Assembly: GCA_035493595.1 (NCBI GenBank)
Contig: DATJHZ010000084.1
Coordinates: 1 to 6,877 of the forward strand
Source: DATCRE01 sp035493595
GTDB lineage: Bacteria > Bacteroidota > Bacteroidia > Cytophagales > Cyclobacteriaceae
Length of the DNA: 6,877 bases
Reading direction: 5' to 3'
Shown here in pieces: positions 6,673 through 6,877 of the stretch. The position numbers and the translations under genes were made by a program. Each line of letters opens with the position of its first letter. Position 1 is the stretch's first letter. The notes below the pieces were generated by a model. That model saw only the letters and a list, made by a program, of their open reading frames with translations, searched no databases and was not told the DNA's origin.

Positions 6673-6877
6673 TTAAACAATAGTACTATGATTGGGGATT
6701 TCAATTTTGAAAGTAGTGCCCTGTCCAACGGATGATTCAATTGCTATGACACCTTGAAGTTTTTCTACTGCTTCTTTTACGATGTAAAGTCCCAAACCAG
6801 AACCAGTAGTTTTATTAGTAGCTCTAAAGAACATATCGAATATTCTGGGAAGAGCTTCGGCATCTATACCAATGCCA
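6673..6877 (-). CDS. Sensor histidine kinase, C-terminal HATPase end only (N-terminal part beyond the window)
   Basis: Reading the minus strand from base 6876, an open frame of 67 codons ends in TAA at 6673-6675. It begins within the G1 box (GIGI, the preceding Asp-Asn lying outside). It continues with the F-box region PRIFDMFFRATN and the G2 box GSGLGLYIVKEAVEKLQG, and ends with GTTFKIEIP, the typical last strand of a HATPase_c domain, plus a short tail. This is clearly the ATP-binding end of a histidine kinase. The FFRA and SGLGLYIVKE style is common among Bacteroidota PAS-type sensor kinases, but the sensor part cannot be seen. The domain ends the protein, with no receiver fused behind it. 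It lies upstream of, and in the same orientation as, the stand-alone receiver, 335 bases away, so the two could be a functional pair. Confidence 0.9.
   Translation of the reverse strand, partial: GIGIDAEALPRIFDMFFRATNKTTGSGLGLYIVKEAVEKLQGVIAIESSVGQGTTFKIEIPNHSTIV

Noticed and set aside
1..6877. Mobile element, defence system or novel RNA element
   Set aside because: No transposase, integrase, nuclease, terminal repeats, tRNA or repeat-spacer structure was seen. Every substantial coding frame belongs to two-component signalling families.

Overview
The window is chromosomal-type bacterial DNA carrying a dense cluster of two-component signalling genes. It probably comes from a Bacteroidota member, perhaps Cytophagales. 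The reasons are moderate to low G+C, gene starts without Shine-Dalgarno sequences, and kinase and receiver subfamilies typical of that phylum (the SHDLQEPLRKI-type H-box and Rcp1-like single-domain receivers). The lineage is inferred from style, not from a marker gene.

Layout. Bases 1-4689 (+) hold the 3' part of a giant soluble-looking hybrid histidine kinase, open at the left edge. It has at least seven 92-residue HAMP repeats (each really two HAMP-like halves), then a GAF domain, a coiled coil, HisKA, HATPase and three C-terminal receivers. Five bases later, 4695-5936 (+) encodes a REC-HisKA-HATPase protein, almost certainly in the same operon. Converging on it, with an 8-base gap, 5945-6337 (-) encodes a stand-alone receiver. 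A 335-base AT-rich gap (6338-6672) follows, with no convincing gene and a few inverted repeats. At the right edge, 6673-6877 (-) is the C-terminal end of another histidine kinase, whose start lies outside the window.

How they may work together. The poly-HAMP kinase resembles bacterial relatives of the fungal group III (Nik1/Os-1) hybrid kinases. A signal would pass along the HAMP rod to the GAF/coiled-coil neck and the kinase core, and phosphate would go to one or more of its own receivers. The neighbouring REC-kinase and the stand-alone receiver are plausible further relay stations. No HPt domain and no DNA-binding output domain is visible, so the final output must lie outside the window or act through protein contacts. 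I see no sign of a mobile element, CRISPR array, defence island, tRNA or rRNA. Apart from the unusually long and regular HAMP array, the region looks like an ordinary though rich signalling locus.
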